NCBI GenBank assembly: GCA_010032545.1
Contig: RGPT01000007.1
Location: 1 to 42,966, forward strand
Length of the DNA stretch: 42,966 nucleotides
Reading direction: 5' to 3'
Source of the DNA: Alphaproteobacteria bacterium
Lineage (GTDB): Bacteria; Pseudomonadota; Alphaproteobacteria; Reyranellales; Reyranellaceae
How positions within the stretch are numbered: the stretch's first letter is position 1; every line of letters starts with the position of its first letter. The notes under the pieces were generated by a model. It saw nothing but the letters and a program-made list of their open reading frames with translations, had not been told where the DNA came from and did not search any database. Of the stretch, positions 7,008 through 18,150 are shown piece after piece. The position numbers and the translations under genes were made by a program.

Positions 7008-8297
7008 TCAGTTCGCCATCGCCTGATAGACGAGGTCGCGCATCAGATACCGGTAGCGCAGGCGAGCAGCCGGCGATTGCATCATGTAGACCACGAACAG
7101 GCGCTCCTTCGGATCGTGCCAGAAATAGGTGCCGAAGGCGCCGCCCCAGTAGTAGTCGCCGGGCGTTCCCGGCAGCGGATTGCGGCCAACGTCGTTGCGG
7201 ACAGCGAAGCCCAGGCCGAAGCCCTGCCCCATGCGGCCGCTGGGCTCGAGCGCCTCGAAGCGGAACATGTCGGCGCCCATCTTGACGTCGGGTGGCAAGG
7301 CATCGGCCGTCATCAGGTCGATGGTCTTGCGCGAGATCAGGCGCACGCCGTCGAGCTGGCCGCCGTTGGCGAACATTTGCAGAAAGCGTGCGTAATCGGC
7401 CGCGGTCGAGACCATGCCGCCGCCGCCCGACCTCCAGGTGAATTTCTCGGTGACTTCGGGAATGGCCGGCAGCTCGTTCTTGGGTCCCTCCTTCATCGGC
7501 CTCGCGCCGCGCGCCTTTTTATCGGACGCGACCTCGAAGGCGGTGTCCCCCATCTTCAGCGGTTTGGTAATGCGCTCCTCGATGAACTTGTCGAGCGGCA
7601 TGCCCGAGGCGACCTCGACGACACGGCCCAGCAAGTCGGTCGACATGGAATATTCCCAGGTCGTTCCGGGCTGGTAGAGCAACGCGAGCTTGGCCAGCTT
7701 GTCGGCCATTTCGGCGTTGGTCTGGCCGCGGTCGGCCGCCTTCATGTCGATATAGGACTGCTTCACCGGATTGGCGCCAACGGCGCCATAGGTCAGTCCC
7801 GAGGTATGCCGCATCAGGTCCTGCACCGTCATTGGCCGCGCCTGCGGCTCGAGGGTGTATTCGACCGTGCCATCGTCCTTCTTCTTCGGCACCGCCACCT
7901 TGGTCTCGGCGAAGGCCGGAACGAACCGGGACACAGGATCGGCCAGGGTGAGCTTGCCCTCTTCCATCAGGATCATCGCCGCCACCGTGACGATCGGCTT
8001 GGTCATGGAGGCGATGCGGAAGATCGTGTCGTTCGTCATCGCCACCTTGGCTTCCTTGTCGCGGAAGCCGAAGGGCTCGAACATGACGATCTTGCCGTTG
8101 CGCACGATCAGCACGACCGCGCCCGGCATCTCGTTGTTCTTGACGCCCTCGTTCAGCCGATCGCTCAGGGTCTTGAGGCGGGTCGACAGGAAGCCGACCT
8201 CCTCGGGCGTCTGCACCTTGGGAATACCCTGAGCAACAGCCGGCAACGCCATGCCGAAGACAAGTGCCGCCGCGGCAGCCGCACGGAATACCGACAT
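7008..8297 (-). CDS. exported serine hydrolase, beta-lactamase class C / esterase family
   Basis: A 429-residue periplasmic serine hydrolase. A signal peptide (about 1-22, ending ALPAVAQ) precedes a beta-lactamase-type transpeptidase fold. It contains the nucleophile motif SMTK (S97, K100) and the second active-site tyrosine in EYSMS (Y216), where the family has YxN. The late region GGAFGTYFWHDP stands where class C enzymes carry KTG. Missing N and KTG residues point to an esterase or D-amino peptidase (EstB-like) rather than an antibiotic-degrading enzyme. ATCTCTCCTCCCG before the gene (reverse GGGAGGAGAG) supports the start. It converges with the racemase gene, 5 bases apart, and lies downstream of the cyclase gene behind a terminator. 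Confidence 0.87.
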   Translation of the reverse strand: MSVFRAAAAAALVFGMALPAVAQGIPKVQTPEEVGFLSTRLKTLSDRLNEGVKNNEMPGAVVLIVRNGKIVMFEPFGFRDKEAKVAMTNDTIFRIASMTKPIVTVAAMILMEEGKLTLADPVSRFVPAFAETKVAVPKKKDDGTVEYTLEPQARPMTVQDLMRHTSGLTYGAVGANPVKQSYIDMKAADRGQTNAEMADKLAKLALLYQPGTTWEYSMSTDLLGRVVEVASGMPLDKFIEERITKPLKMGDTAFEVASDKKARGARPMKEGPKNELPAIPEVTEKFTWRSGGGGMVSTAADYARFLQMFANGGQLDGVRLISRKTIDLMTADALPPDVKMGADMFRFEALEPSGRMGQGFGLGFAVRNDVGRNPLPGTPGDYYWGGAFGTYFWHDPKERLFVVYMMQSPAARLRYRYLMRDLVYQAMAN

Positions 8298-8333
8298 GAT
8301 CTCTCCTCCCGAATTCTTGGTGCCATAGAAGCA

Positions 8334-8361
8334 AAACGCCCCCGCTAGCGCGAGGGCGTTT
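8334..8361 (-). terminator. rho-independent terminator after the cyclase-family gene
   Basis: An 8-bp stem AAACGCCC/GGGCGTTT continues, past one mismatch, into a 3-bp CGC/GCG extension around a TAGC loop. On the reverse strand the stem is followed by TTTTGCTT. It lies 38 bases beyond the cyclase-family stop and just before the serine hydrolase start, so it should separate the two transcripts. Confidence 0.75.
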
Positions 8362-8399
8362 CGCCGCGCGAGCCGCCGTGCGGTCAGGCGGTCGCGACC

Positions 8400-9482
8400 T
8401 TAGGTAACGGCGATGGGTCCGCCGTTCGACCCCGTGGCACCCTTGATGGGAGCCGGCGAGAAGATGTAGGCGAACTGATACTTCTTGTCGGCGATCAACG
8501 CAGTGAAATCGAGATTCTCGTGGTTGAAGATGCCCTGCTTGGCGATCAGCTCGGTATGCACGGCGAAAGCCAGGTCCTTGTTCGGGTTGGGCACCACCTC
8601 GGTCGCCCACTGGTCAGCTCCGGTCAGGCTGATGCCCTTGTCGACGCACCACCGGGCAATCTCGAGGCCGATGCCGGGTTCACCGCTGTTGAACTTGTCG
8701 TTGTTCTTCATCCAGAGCTTGCCCCAGCCGGTGTTGAAGAAGACGGCGTCGCCCTCCTTTACATCGGCCTCATTCATTCCCTGCTTCTGCATGGCAGCGC
8801 GAATGTCGGCGAGCGTGATCTCCTCGCCAGCTTCCAGCATGCGGCCCTTGAGAGCCTCGACATCGAACAGATGGCCGCGCGTAAAGAACGGCTTCACATG
8901 CTCGACGCCGAGCTTGGCCAGTCCATAGGCCGTGGCCATCTCCTGCTCGGTCACACCGTTGTAGTAGCGCATCTCGTTTTTGTCGCCGTCCTTGCCCATC
9001 TGAATGCCGATGTGACCGAGTCCGTCGAACTGCGTGCCGGTCTGGCCGATCTCGGTGGCCAGGAACTCGTCGTGCCAGATCACCTTGTTGGCGCCGAACG
9101 GACCACCCGTCGGCGATCCGGGGATGCGCAGCGTGAATGCGCGCTCGCCGAACTTCGGCATCGCGGACTCATAAGTCCGGCCGATCCGGTAGACCTTGCC
9201 GTCCTTGATCAGCTTGACCGTGTCGAGCGTCTTGGCCGGCGTCATGTAGTTCGAAGCGCCAGCCTGATCGTCCTTGCCCCATTTGGGATGCGGCCACCAG
9301 GGCTTGTCGGAGAGCGCCGGCGCCTGGGCGATCTGCTGCGCGTGGGCTGCACCGGCCACGAGCGTGCCCGCGACGACCGCACCACCAACCAATCCGGCAG
9401 TGAGAAAATTGCGGCGATCCTCGTCAACGGTCTGGGCCGCCTTCTTGAGATCTTCCTTGTCTTGCAGATATCGCGAGTCCAT
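8400..9482 (-). CDS. Tat-exported cyclase-family metal-dependent hydrolase
   Basis: A 360-residue protein with a twin-arginine signal (DRRNFLTAGLVGGAVVAG, about residues 23-41, cleaved near AHAQ) followed by a PF04199 cyclase / kynurenine-formamidase-like domain. The family metal motif HxGTHxDxxxH appears here as TGTQFDGLGH, with the first histidine of the motif changed and the second (in GTH) replaced by Gln, so metal binding may be altered. These long exported members are usually annotated as cyclases of unknown substrate; hydrolysis of an amide or lactone is the general expectation. GGAGGAG just before the ATG at 9482 fixes the start. It is divergent from the COG0523 GTPase gene, with 115 bases between the start codons. 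Confidence 0.83.
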   Translation of the reverse strand: MDSRYLQDKEDLKKAAQTVDEDRRNFLTAGLVGGAVVAGTLVAGAAHAQQIAQAPALSDKPWWPHPKWGKDDQAGASNYMTPAKTLDTVKLIKDGKVYRIGRTYESAMPKFGERAFTLRIPGSPTGGPFGANKVIWHDEFLATEIGQTGTQFDGLGHIGIQMGKDGDKNEMRYYNGVTEQEMATAYGLAKLGVEHVKPFFTRGHLFDVEALKGRMLEAGEEITLADIRAAMQKQGMNEADVKEGDAVFFNTGWGKLWMKNNDKFNSGEPGIGLEIARWCVDKGISLTGADQWATEVVPNPNKDLAFAVHTELIAKQGIFNHENLDFTALIADKKYQFAYIFSPAPIKGATGSNGGPIAVT

Positions 9483-9556
9483 GGACGCTCCTCCTTCATT
9501 GTAGTTTGTTCCGGAACCGTCTCGCCGAGGCAGCCGAGCGTCAAGCCAAAGCGCCA

Positions 9557-9573
9557 ATGTTACTTTGTTACAT
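9557..9573. promoter_or_regulatory. candidate Zur box before the COG0523 GTPase gene
   Basis: ATGTTA-CTTTG-TTACAT is a 17-bp imperfect dyad. Its arms and 5-base spacing match the general Zur core (ATGTTA-N5-TAACAT) at 11 of 12 arm positions. It ends 24 bases before the GTPase ATG, over its likely promoter, and is 74 bases from the cyclase start, so it could repress both under zinc sufficiency. COG0523 genes are often Zur-controlled. I identified this by eye; no matrix score was computed. Confidence 0.55.
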
Positions 9574-9597
9574 ATGCGGAAATGGGAGGCTTGCGAC

Positions 9598-10623
<1,026 letters not shown>

Positions 10624-10629
10624 GGCCCA

Positions 10630-10657
10630 CTCCTCCCGAGCATTCGCCCGGGAGGAG
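10630..10657. terminator. hairpin between convergent GTPase and GST genes
   Basis: A perfect 9-bp stem CTCCTCCCG/CGGGAGGAG with a 10-base loop starts 6 bases after the GTPase stop and ends 11 bases before the GST stop. It has no T-run on either side, so it is only a probable bidirectional terminator or mRNA-end stabiliser. Confidence 0.5.
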
Positions 10658-10668
10658 CGGGACAGACC

Positions 10669-11295
10669 TCAGGCCGCGTCCTGTTGCGGCAGGAGGTCGG
10701 CGTACTTCTTGAAGCCGGGCAGCTTCTCGACCCGGCCCATCCAGGCCTTCACGTTCGCGTAGGGCCCAAGATCGATGGCGCCCTCCTCGGCATAGGCCAC
10801 GTCGCCATAGACGGCGACATCGGCGACGGTCGCCTCGTTGCCGACCAGGAAGGACGAGTTGGCGAGCGCGGCGTCGAGCACCTTCAGCGCGTCGTTGGCG
10901 AGGCCGGTGTAGAGGGCAACGACGTTGTCCTCGGCCTTCATGAAGCCGCGCTTGATGGCGCGGGGCCGGTAGATGTTCGACGCCAGGCGGTCGAACTCCC
11001 AGAACAGCCACTCACGCACGCGCGCCTTCTCCTCGGCGGTCTTGCCGCCCATCTTGCCGAACTTCTCGGCGAGGTGGAGCAGGATCGAGCCCGATTGGCA
11101 GAGCTTGAGGTCGCCATCGACCAGCGCCGGTACCTGGCCGTAGCGGTTGATAGCAAGGTACTCCGGCTGCTTGTGCGCGCCGGCGCGCAGGTCGACATGC
11201 TTGTAGGCGAAAGGCTGCCCCAGCAACGACAGGGCAAGGCCCGCCTTGTAGGTCGGGCCGCTCAGCCAGATCCCGTACAGCGTCATTTTCGACAT
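10669..11295 (-). CDS. glutathione S-transferase family protein
   Basis: A 208-residue cytosolic GST: thioredoxin-like domain 1-80, then a helical domain. Visible landmarks are GIWLSGPTYKAGLAL (the serine or threonine of the first helix is the probable glutathione-activating residue), YGQVPALVDGD with the cis-proline, and QSGSILLHLAEKFG for glutathione gamma-glutamyl contacts. The C-terminal domain keeps FLVGNEATVADVAVYGDV, the usual N-capping box and hydrophobic staple. It is clearly different from the YfcG-like GST at 4.1-4.7 kb. GGAGGAAAAG before the ATG fixes the start. It converges with the COG0523 gene and is divergent from the VOC gene. Substrate unknown. Confidence 0.86.
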   Translation of the reverse strand: MSKMTLYGIWLSGPTYKAGLALSLLGQPFAYKHVDLRAGAHKQPEYLAINRYGQVPALVDGDLKLCQSGSILLHLAEKFGKMGGKTAEEKARVREWLFWEFDRLASNIYRPRAIKRGFMKAEDNVVALYTGLANDALKVLDAALANSSFLVGNEATVADVAVYGDVAYAEEGAIDLGPYANVKAWMGRVEKLPGFKKYADLLPQQDAA

Positions 11296-11394
11296 CTTTT
11301 CCTCCAGTGGTGGGTGAATGGCGCGGCATTAGCACGCCGCCTGCGGGCAAGCATCGCACTTGAGCGTGAGGCCGTTAAGCCTGTATGACCGGGC

Positions 11395-12147
11395 ATGAAA
11401 ATTTCGGCTCGCGACATCGATCATCTCTCGGTCAGCCACACAGACTTCGAGGGCATCGCCACCAGGCTGGAGCAGCTCGGCTTCAAGCTGACGCCGGAAG
11501 GGGTGGAGCCGCGCTGCATCTGCTTCCAGCCCGACAGAGACGACATTCCCAACTACATCGAACTGCTCGCGGGCGACACCACGCGCATTGCCCTGGCGTT
11601 GAACGTGGAGGAACTGGACGGCGAGGAGCGCACGCACGCCTGGGAGACCGAGGACGGCTTCGAGGTCGACGCCGGCGTGGTCGTCGGCGAGACGGGCGGC
11701 CCATTGCCGTGGTTTCCCGTCAAGCACGAGACGCCCGACGCCTTCATGGAACCGGAATGGATCGTCCATCCCAACGGCGCCCTCGGGCTGATGGCAATCC
11801 ATGCGGTAGCCGAAAATCCGCGGGAGACGGCTAAGGCGCTCAAGGCCGCCTGGAACGGCAAGGTCGAGGAGATCTTCGACGGCTGCATGATGGTGAAGGC
11901 TGGCTCCGTGGAACTGCTGATCTGGTCGCCGCTCGCCTACCAGCTCGAATACAAGGCGCTCGAGGTCATGGCGCCGACCGAGCTGCCGGTGGTGGTCGGC
12001 GCCGCGATCGCCATCGAGCGCTCGCGGCCGCTGCAGGCGCTGCTGCGCGCCAACAATATCGCCTTCCAGCTCACCGAAGGCGACCGCGTCCTGGTAGCCG
12101 CGGAACAGTCCGGCGGCCTGATGCTGGAGTTCATGCCGCAGACCTGA
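11395..12147 (+). CDS. VOC-superfamily (glyoxalase-like) protein
   Basis: A 250-residue protein that begins with a beta-alpha-beta unit typical of vicinal-oxygen-chelate proteins (ISARDIDHLSVSHTDFEGIA, RLEQLGFKLTPEG). The acidic motif PNYIELLAG supplies a glutamate in the position of a VOC metal ligand, together with H10 of IDHLS. The middle (WETEDGFEVDAGVVVG, then WFPVKHETPDAFMEPEW) and the second half resemble the Glyoxalase_3 type, in which two VOC modules are fused. The substrate is not evident. No clear Shine-Dalgarno is present. It converges with the lactonase gene, 14 bases apart, and starts 99 bases from the divergent GST gene. Confidence 0.75.
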   Translation: MKISARDIDHLSVSHTDFEGIATRLEQLGFKLTPEGVEPRCICFQPDRDDIPNYIELLAGDTTRIALALNVEELDGEERTHAWETEDGFEVDAGVVVGETGGPLPWFPVKHETPDAFMEPEWIVHPNGALGLMAIHAVAENPRETAKALKAAWNGKVEEIFDGCMMVKAGSVELLIWSPLAYQLEYKALEVMAPTELPVVVGAAIAIERSRPLQALLRANNIAFQLTEGDRVLVAAEQSGGLMLEFMPQT

Positions 12148-12161
12148 CCGGAACGCATGCC

Positions 12162-12929
12162 CTAGAACGCCGGAACCGGCGCCTGGGGCACGTCCTTCCA
12201 GAAGTCGGGGTCGTGGCCGAAGAACAGCCGGGCGCCGCCGCGCTCCAGCGCTTCGAGCCGGTCGAGCGAGGCCAGCATCTGCTCGCGGTCGAAGACGAAG
12301 CGCGGCAGCCGGCGTTCGCGCAGGGTGCGGCAGAAGTAGCAGGCGTCACCCGTCAGCACGATCTCGCCCGCCTCCGTCCGCACTTTCAGCGACTGATGGC
12401 CCGGCGTGTGGCCATAGGTCGGGATGCAGACCACGCTGCCGTCGCCGAACAGGTCGTGCTCGCCTTCGACCTGCTTCACCGGGTGCCCGTGGTCGAAATC
12501 GGCCTTGAAGAAACCGATCTTGGCCGCCGTTTCGGGATCCTGCGCCGCCTGCCACTCGCGCCGCTGCACCACCATGGTGGCGTTGGGGATCAATTCATTG
12601 CCGCCGGCATGATCGAAGTGCAGGTGCGAGTTCACGATGTAGTCGACCTTGCCGGGGTCGCGATCGATCGCTTCCAGTCGCGACTTCACGTCGTCGTCGG
12701 CGCCGTACTGTTCGAAGCCGAAAATACGCGCCACGCGCTCACCGAGGCGGCCGGCGGCGTCGGTCCGACATTGCGGATGCATGCCAGTATCGAATAGGGC
12801 CCGGCCTTTGGGATGTTCGATCACGTACGACGGAATCGGCAGCGCGACCGGCCCGTCCTCGCCCTCGATCATGTCTTTCAGACGGCCGACCAGCCGGCCG
12901 CAGGTCATGGCATAGAGCTTGACGGCCAT
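12162..12929 (-). CDS. metallo-beta-lactamase-fold AHL lactonase-like protein
   Basis: A 255-residue binuclear-metal hydrolase resembling N-acyl-homoserine lactonases (AiiA/AttM/AiiB). The ligand set is complete: HLHFDH (H102, H104, D106, H107), YGHTPGH (H178), TGDACYF (D195, with Y198 matching the AiiA catalytic tyrosine) and FGHDPDF (H239). The spacing DxxY after the bridging aspartate is a feature of lactonases rather than beta-lactamases, so a quorum-quenching or other lactone-hydrolysing role is likely though unproven. GAGGAGG supports the ATG. The gene begins 10 bases after gatB on the same strand, so it probably shares the gatB transcript. No luxI/luxR genes lie in this window. Confidence 0.82.
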   Translation of the reverse strand: MAVKLYAMTCGRLVGRLKDMIEGEDGPVALPIPSYVIEHPKGRALFDTGMHPQCRTDAAGRLGERVARIFGFEQYGADDDVKSRLEAIDRDPGKVDYIVNSHLHFDHAGGNELIPNATMVVQRREWQAAQDPETAAKIGFFKADFDHGHPVKQVEGEHDLFGDGSVVCIPTYGHTPGHQSLKVRTEAGEIVLTGDACYFCRTLRERRLPRFVFDREQMLASLDRLEALERGGARLFFGHDPDFWKDVPQAPVPAF

Positions 12930-12939
12930 AGCGGCCTCC

Positions 12940-14388
12940 TCAGGCGTCGAGCGCCTTCTTCAGGAGCTCATTCACGATCTTGGGGTTGGCCTTGCCGCCG
13001 GTAGACTTCATGACCTGGCCCACAAACCAGCCCATCAGGGTGGGCTTGGCCCTGTAAGCCGTGACCTGGCCTGGGTTGGCCTCGATCACTGCCTTGATCG
13101 CAGCTTCGATGGCGCCGGTATCGGTGACCTGCCGCAGGCCCCGCTCCTCGACCAGGGTGGCCGGGTCCTTACCCGTCTCCTCCATGGCGACGAACAGGTC
13201 CTTGGCGATGCGGCCCGAGATCGTGCCGTCGGCCTGCAGATCGAGCAGCTTGCCGAGATGTTCCGCCGTGATGGGCGACTCGGCGATCGTGGCTCCACGC
13301 CGATTCAGCATCGCGAAGAAATCACCCGTGACGAGCTTCACAGCTTCCTTGGCGTCGCGGCCCTTGGCTACCGTGTCGAACAACGCGGCCGTCTCCTTCT
13401 CCAGCACCAGCACGCCCGCATCATAGGGCGTCAGGCCGTATTCCCTGATGAAGCGTGCTTTGCGCGCATCCGGCAGCTCGGGCAGCGTCTTGCGGATGCC
13501 GTCGACGTACTCCTGCGTCAGCACCAGCGGCAGCAGGTCGGGATCGGGGAAATAGCGATAATCCTGCGCGTCTTCCTTGGAGCGCATCGAGCGCGTCTCG
13601 CCACGACCCGGATCGAACAGGCGCGTTTCCTGCACGATCTTGCCGCCGTCCTCAATGATCTCGACCTGGCGGCGCGCCTCGTACTCGATCGCCTGCTTCA
13701 CGAAGCGGATCGAGTTCACGTTCTTGATCTCACAGCGCGTGCCGAGGTCGGAGCCGGGTTTGCGCACCGAGACGTTGACGTCGCAGCGCATGGAACCCTC
13801 GTCCATGTTGCCGTCGCAGGTCCCAAGATAGCGTACGATCGAGCGCAGCTTGGTGAGGTACGCCGCCGCCTCGTCGGCCGAGCGCATGTCGGGCCGGCTC
13901 ACGATTTCCATCAGCGCCACGCCCGATCGGTTCAGGTCGACGTAGGTCTGGCTGGGATGCTGGTCGTGCATACTCTTGCCCGCATCCTGCTCGAGATGCA
14001 GCCGCTCGATGCCGATCTTCTTCGTGACGCCGCCATCGAGATCGATCTCGACCACGCCTTCGCCCACGATCGGATCCTTGTATTGCGAAATCTGGTAGCC
14101 CTGCGGCAGGTCCTGGTAGAAGTAATTCTTCCGGTCGAAGATCGAGCGCAGGTTGATCTGCGCATTGAGCCCGAGGCCGGTCCGCACCGCCTGCTCGACG
14201 CAGCGCTCGTTGATCACGGGCAGCATGCCGGGCATCGCGGCGTCGACCAGCGAGACCTGTGTGTTGGGGTCGGCGCCGAAGGTAGTCGGAGCGCCTGAGA
14301 AAAGCTTGGCTTCAGAAATGACCTGGGCATGAACTTCCAGCCCAAGGACGATTTCCCAATCGCCGGTTTCACCCTTGATATATGACAT
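12940..14388 (-). CDS. gatB: Asp-tRNA(Asn)/Glu-tRNA(Gln) amidotransferase subunit B
   Basis: Subunit B of the GatCAB complex, which binds misacylated Glu-tRNA(Gln) or Asp-tRNA(Asn) and phosphorylates the acyl group before amidation. The 482-residue protein is full length. It starts [12 protein letters not shown], has [28 protein letters not shown] and the metal/kinase-site region [10 protein letters not shown]. The helical tail domain runs to about 400-480 and ends [17 protein letters not shown], with the YqeY-like C-terminus binding the tRNA elbow. It lies 4.8 kb from gatA on the same strand, so it must have its own promoter or rely on read-through. The lactonase gene follows after 10 bases. 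Confidence 0.97.
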   Translation of the reverse strand: MSYIKGETGDWEIVLGLEVHAQVISEAKLFSGAPTTFGADPNTQVSLVDAAMPGMLPVINERCVEQAVRTGLGLNAQINLRSIFDRKNYFYQDLPQGYQISQYKDPIVGEGVVEIDLDGGVTKKIGIERLHLEQDAGKSMHDQHPSQTYVDLNRSGVALMEIVSRPDMRSADEAAAYLTKLRSIVRYLGTCDGNMDEGSMRCDVNVSVRKPGSDLGTRCEIKNVNSIRFVKQAIEYEARRQVEIIEDGGKIVQETRLFDPGRGETRSMRSKEDAQDYRYFPDPDLLPLVLTQEYVDGIRKTLPELPDARKARFIREYGLTPYDAGVLVLEKETAALFDTVAKGRDAKEAVKLVTGDFFAMLNRRGATIAESPITAEHLGKLLDLQADGTISGRIAKDLFVAMEETGKDPATLVEERGLRQVTDTGAIEAAIKAVIEANPGQVTAYRAKPTLMGWFVGQVMKSTGGKANPKIVNELLKKALDA

Positions 14389-14468
14389 GGAAGTCTAAAT
14401 AGGAGTTTGCGAAAGCCCTGTCCATGCTTGGGCCACCACCAATGAAAATGCTCTCTGGGAGGCAAACA

Positions 14469-15358
14469 ATGACTATTCTCCGCCGCCGTTCTGTACTTGT
14501 AGGCGCCGCCGCAGCGACGCTGGGCGCGCCCTCACTCGCGCGCGCGCAAGCCGATTGGCCCAAGGGGGCCATCAAGATCATCGTGCCCTTTCCGCCCGGC
14601 GGCTCGACCGACCCGGTAGCCCGCATTATCCAGGCCAAGATGATCGAAAACTCGGGCTGGAATATTCTCGGACAGCCACATTCCTCAATCCTGCCTTCGC
14701 GACCGGACTGCCGTACAAGGATTCGGAACTCTTCAACGTCATGCAGATCGGGCGTACGCCGCAGGCGATCTGCGCGCACCCGGACCGGCCCTACAAGACC
14801 TTCGCCGAGGTGATCACCGACGCCAAGGCGCGGCCGGGCAAGGTCAATGTCGGCGTGCTCGGCGCCAGCCAGGCGCTGGTGCTGATGACCCTCATCAAGA
14901 AAGAGAACGGCGTCGACCTCAATCTGATCCCCTACAAGGGCGGCGGGCCGCTCAACCAGGACATCCTGGCGGGCGTCACCGACGTCGCCATCGGCAGCCT
15001 GACGTCCTTCAGCCCGCATGTCCGCGCCAACAAGGTCCGGGCGCTGGCCGTGACCGGCGAGAAGCGCACACCGGCGCTCCCGGACACGTCCACGCTCATC
15101 GAGCAGGGCGTCAAGGCCTTCCCCTCCTACTCCTGGTGGGGCGTCTACGCGCCGACCGGCACCCCGCGGCTGCTCGTCGACCGCATGCATGCGGAGATCA
15201 AGAAGGCGGTCCTGGCGCCCGACGTGACGCAGAAGTTCGTCGACCAGTTCAACATGGAAATCCTGACGACCTCGCCCGAGGAGTTCGCCGCCTACCAGAA
15301 GAGCGAACAGGAGCGCTGGTTCAAGGTCATCAAGGACAACGACATCAAGGGCGACTGA
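14469..15358 (+). pseudogene. Bug/TctC-type solute-binding protein gene broken by an internal deletion
   Basis: The gene begins with a good ribosome-binding site (GGGAGG, 14457-14462) and a Tat-like or Sec signal (MTILRRRSVLVGAAAATLGA), followed by the Bug signature IIVPFPPGGSTDPVAR. About residue 60 (near 14665) the homology jumps frame. The first frame ends in nonsense, and the rest of the protein (from about TATFLNPAFATGLPYKD, through GVLGASQALVLM, IPYKGGGPLNQDILAG, to the end) continues in the next frame to 15358. Aligned with the intact Bug protein at 18151-19134, roughly 28-30 residues are missing, including the IDNRAGAGG and PDGYT segments. This is a frameshifting deletion of nearly 90 bases, not one lost base. 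An assembly collapse cannot be excluded. Confidence 0.85.
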
Positions 15359-15389
15359 CCGCTCTCGATGCCGATTGCGCGTGGGCCGC

Positions 15390-17108
<1,719 letters not shown>

Positions 17109-17153
17109 CGTCGTTCCTCCCGGATTTCCGGAAGTGTAACGCAAGTGCGGAGG

Positions 17154-18125
17154 CTAGGAGAGCAGTGTCCGGCGAAAAAACGCCGTCATTTCCTCTCGAA
17201 ACAGCGCGGGCTGTTCGCCCTGCGAGCCAATGGTGGCACCGCGTAGGCCGTAGCCTGCCTTCAGCGCATAGACCGCGAGATCGCGGTCGGTGAGCTTGAG
17301 ATCCGGCTTTCCCTCGGTCGGGTGCAGGAAAGCACCGTCATCGGCCAGATATCCGGTTGGCGCTGCCGGCGAGACGGAAGCCTCGGGAACATGCTGGATC
17401 GGCTCCTCGCGGTCGAAGCTGTGTTCGGCACCGGCAACGATACGGATCGTGGCGTCGGCACCCCGCAGGCGAAGCGCTTGCACATATCCCTGGGCCTGCT
17501 GAGGCGACACCCAGTCGTCCTGATCGCCGACGATGACCCGCACCTCGGTAGCACCGACGTCGGGATCGAGGAACTGGTGACCGCACCAGGGATAGGCCGC
17601 CAGAACCGCCCGCACGCCAAGCGCCCGATCATGCACCGTCTCGCAGAAGAGGCGTGCCACGCCGGTCAGCACCGCCGAGCCCCCGCGACTGTGGCCCTGC
17701 AGGCCGATGCGTGTGCGGTCGAGCGCCGGATGCCCGGCCAGGACGCCGACTGCCGCGGCGACGTCCCAGGCCGAGGCCGCGAACGAGAATTGCGCCTGGT
17801 TGGCCACCGTCGAGGTCACGCCACGTGCACCGAAGGGATCGAGCACGAAGGCCGCGATGCCCATGCCGACCAGGGTTTGAGCATGCTTGAGATGCGATGC
17901 CGCGATGCTCAGACTGCCCGGCACGATAACGACCACCGGCGACTTTCCCTTCGCCTCTGCCGGCAGGAACAACTTGCCGTCGACAGTGACGCGCGGCATC
18001 GCCGTCGGATCGCTGATCGCCTGCCAGTAGTTCAGCGGATTGGCGCTGGGAATGTCGATCGTCTCGCCCCGCACGCCATTGGCGAAGACGACGTCGCGGT
18101 CGCGAAAGCGCTGCGGTGTGCTCAT
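17154..18125 (-). CDS. alpha/beta hydrolase, dienelactone-hydrolase-like
   Basis: A 323-residue alpha/beta-hydrolase without a signal peptide. The nucleophile elbow is GHSRGG (about residues 145-150), the acid is in GDQDDWVSP, and the histidine is in GAEHSFD. The oxyanion-hole region is VVIVPGSLS, and the segment LDPFGARGV is typical of dienelactone hydrolase-like esterases. It starts 25 bases after the Bug gene and ends 45 bases before the amidohydrolase start on the same strand, so the three are probably one operon that imports and hydrolyses an ester or amide. AGGGAAC lies before the ATG. The substrate is not evident. Confidence 0.85.
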   Translation of the reverse strand: MSTPQRFRDRDVVFANGVRGETIDIPSANPLNYWQAISDPTAMPRVTVDGKLFLPAEAKGKSPVVVIVPGSLSIAASHLKHAQTLVGMGIAAFVLDPFGARGVTSTVANQAQFSFAASAWDVAAAVGVLAGHPALDRTRIGLQGHSRGGSAVLTGVARLFCETVHDRALGVRAVLAAYPWCGHQFLDPDVGATEVRVIVGDQDDWVSPQQAQGYVQALRLRGADATIRIVAGAEHSFDREEPIQHVPEASVSPAAPTGYLADDGAFLHPTEGKPDLKLTDRDLAVYALKAGYGLRGATIGSQGEQPALFREEMTAFFRRTLLS

Positions 18126-18150
18126 CGTTCCCTGCCCTGTGCGTGCCGCA

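Noticed and set aside
6774-8348. 524-codon frame on the + strand opposite the serine hydrolase
   Set aside because: The minus-strand protein has a signal peptide and SxxK motif. The + frame also crosses the racemase gene end out of frame.
12919-14298. Long open frame (459 codons) on the + strand opposite gatB
   Set aside because: It is a composition shadow: gatB covers it with strong family motifs, and the + frame gives a His/Asp/Leu/Val-rich product with no known domain.
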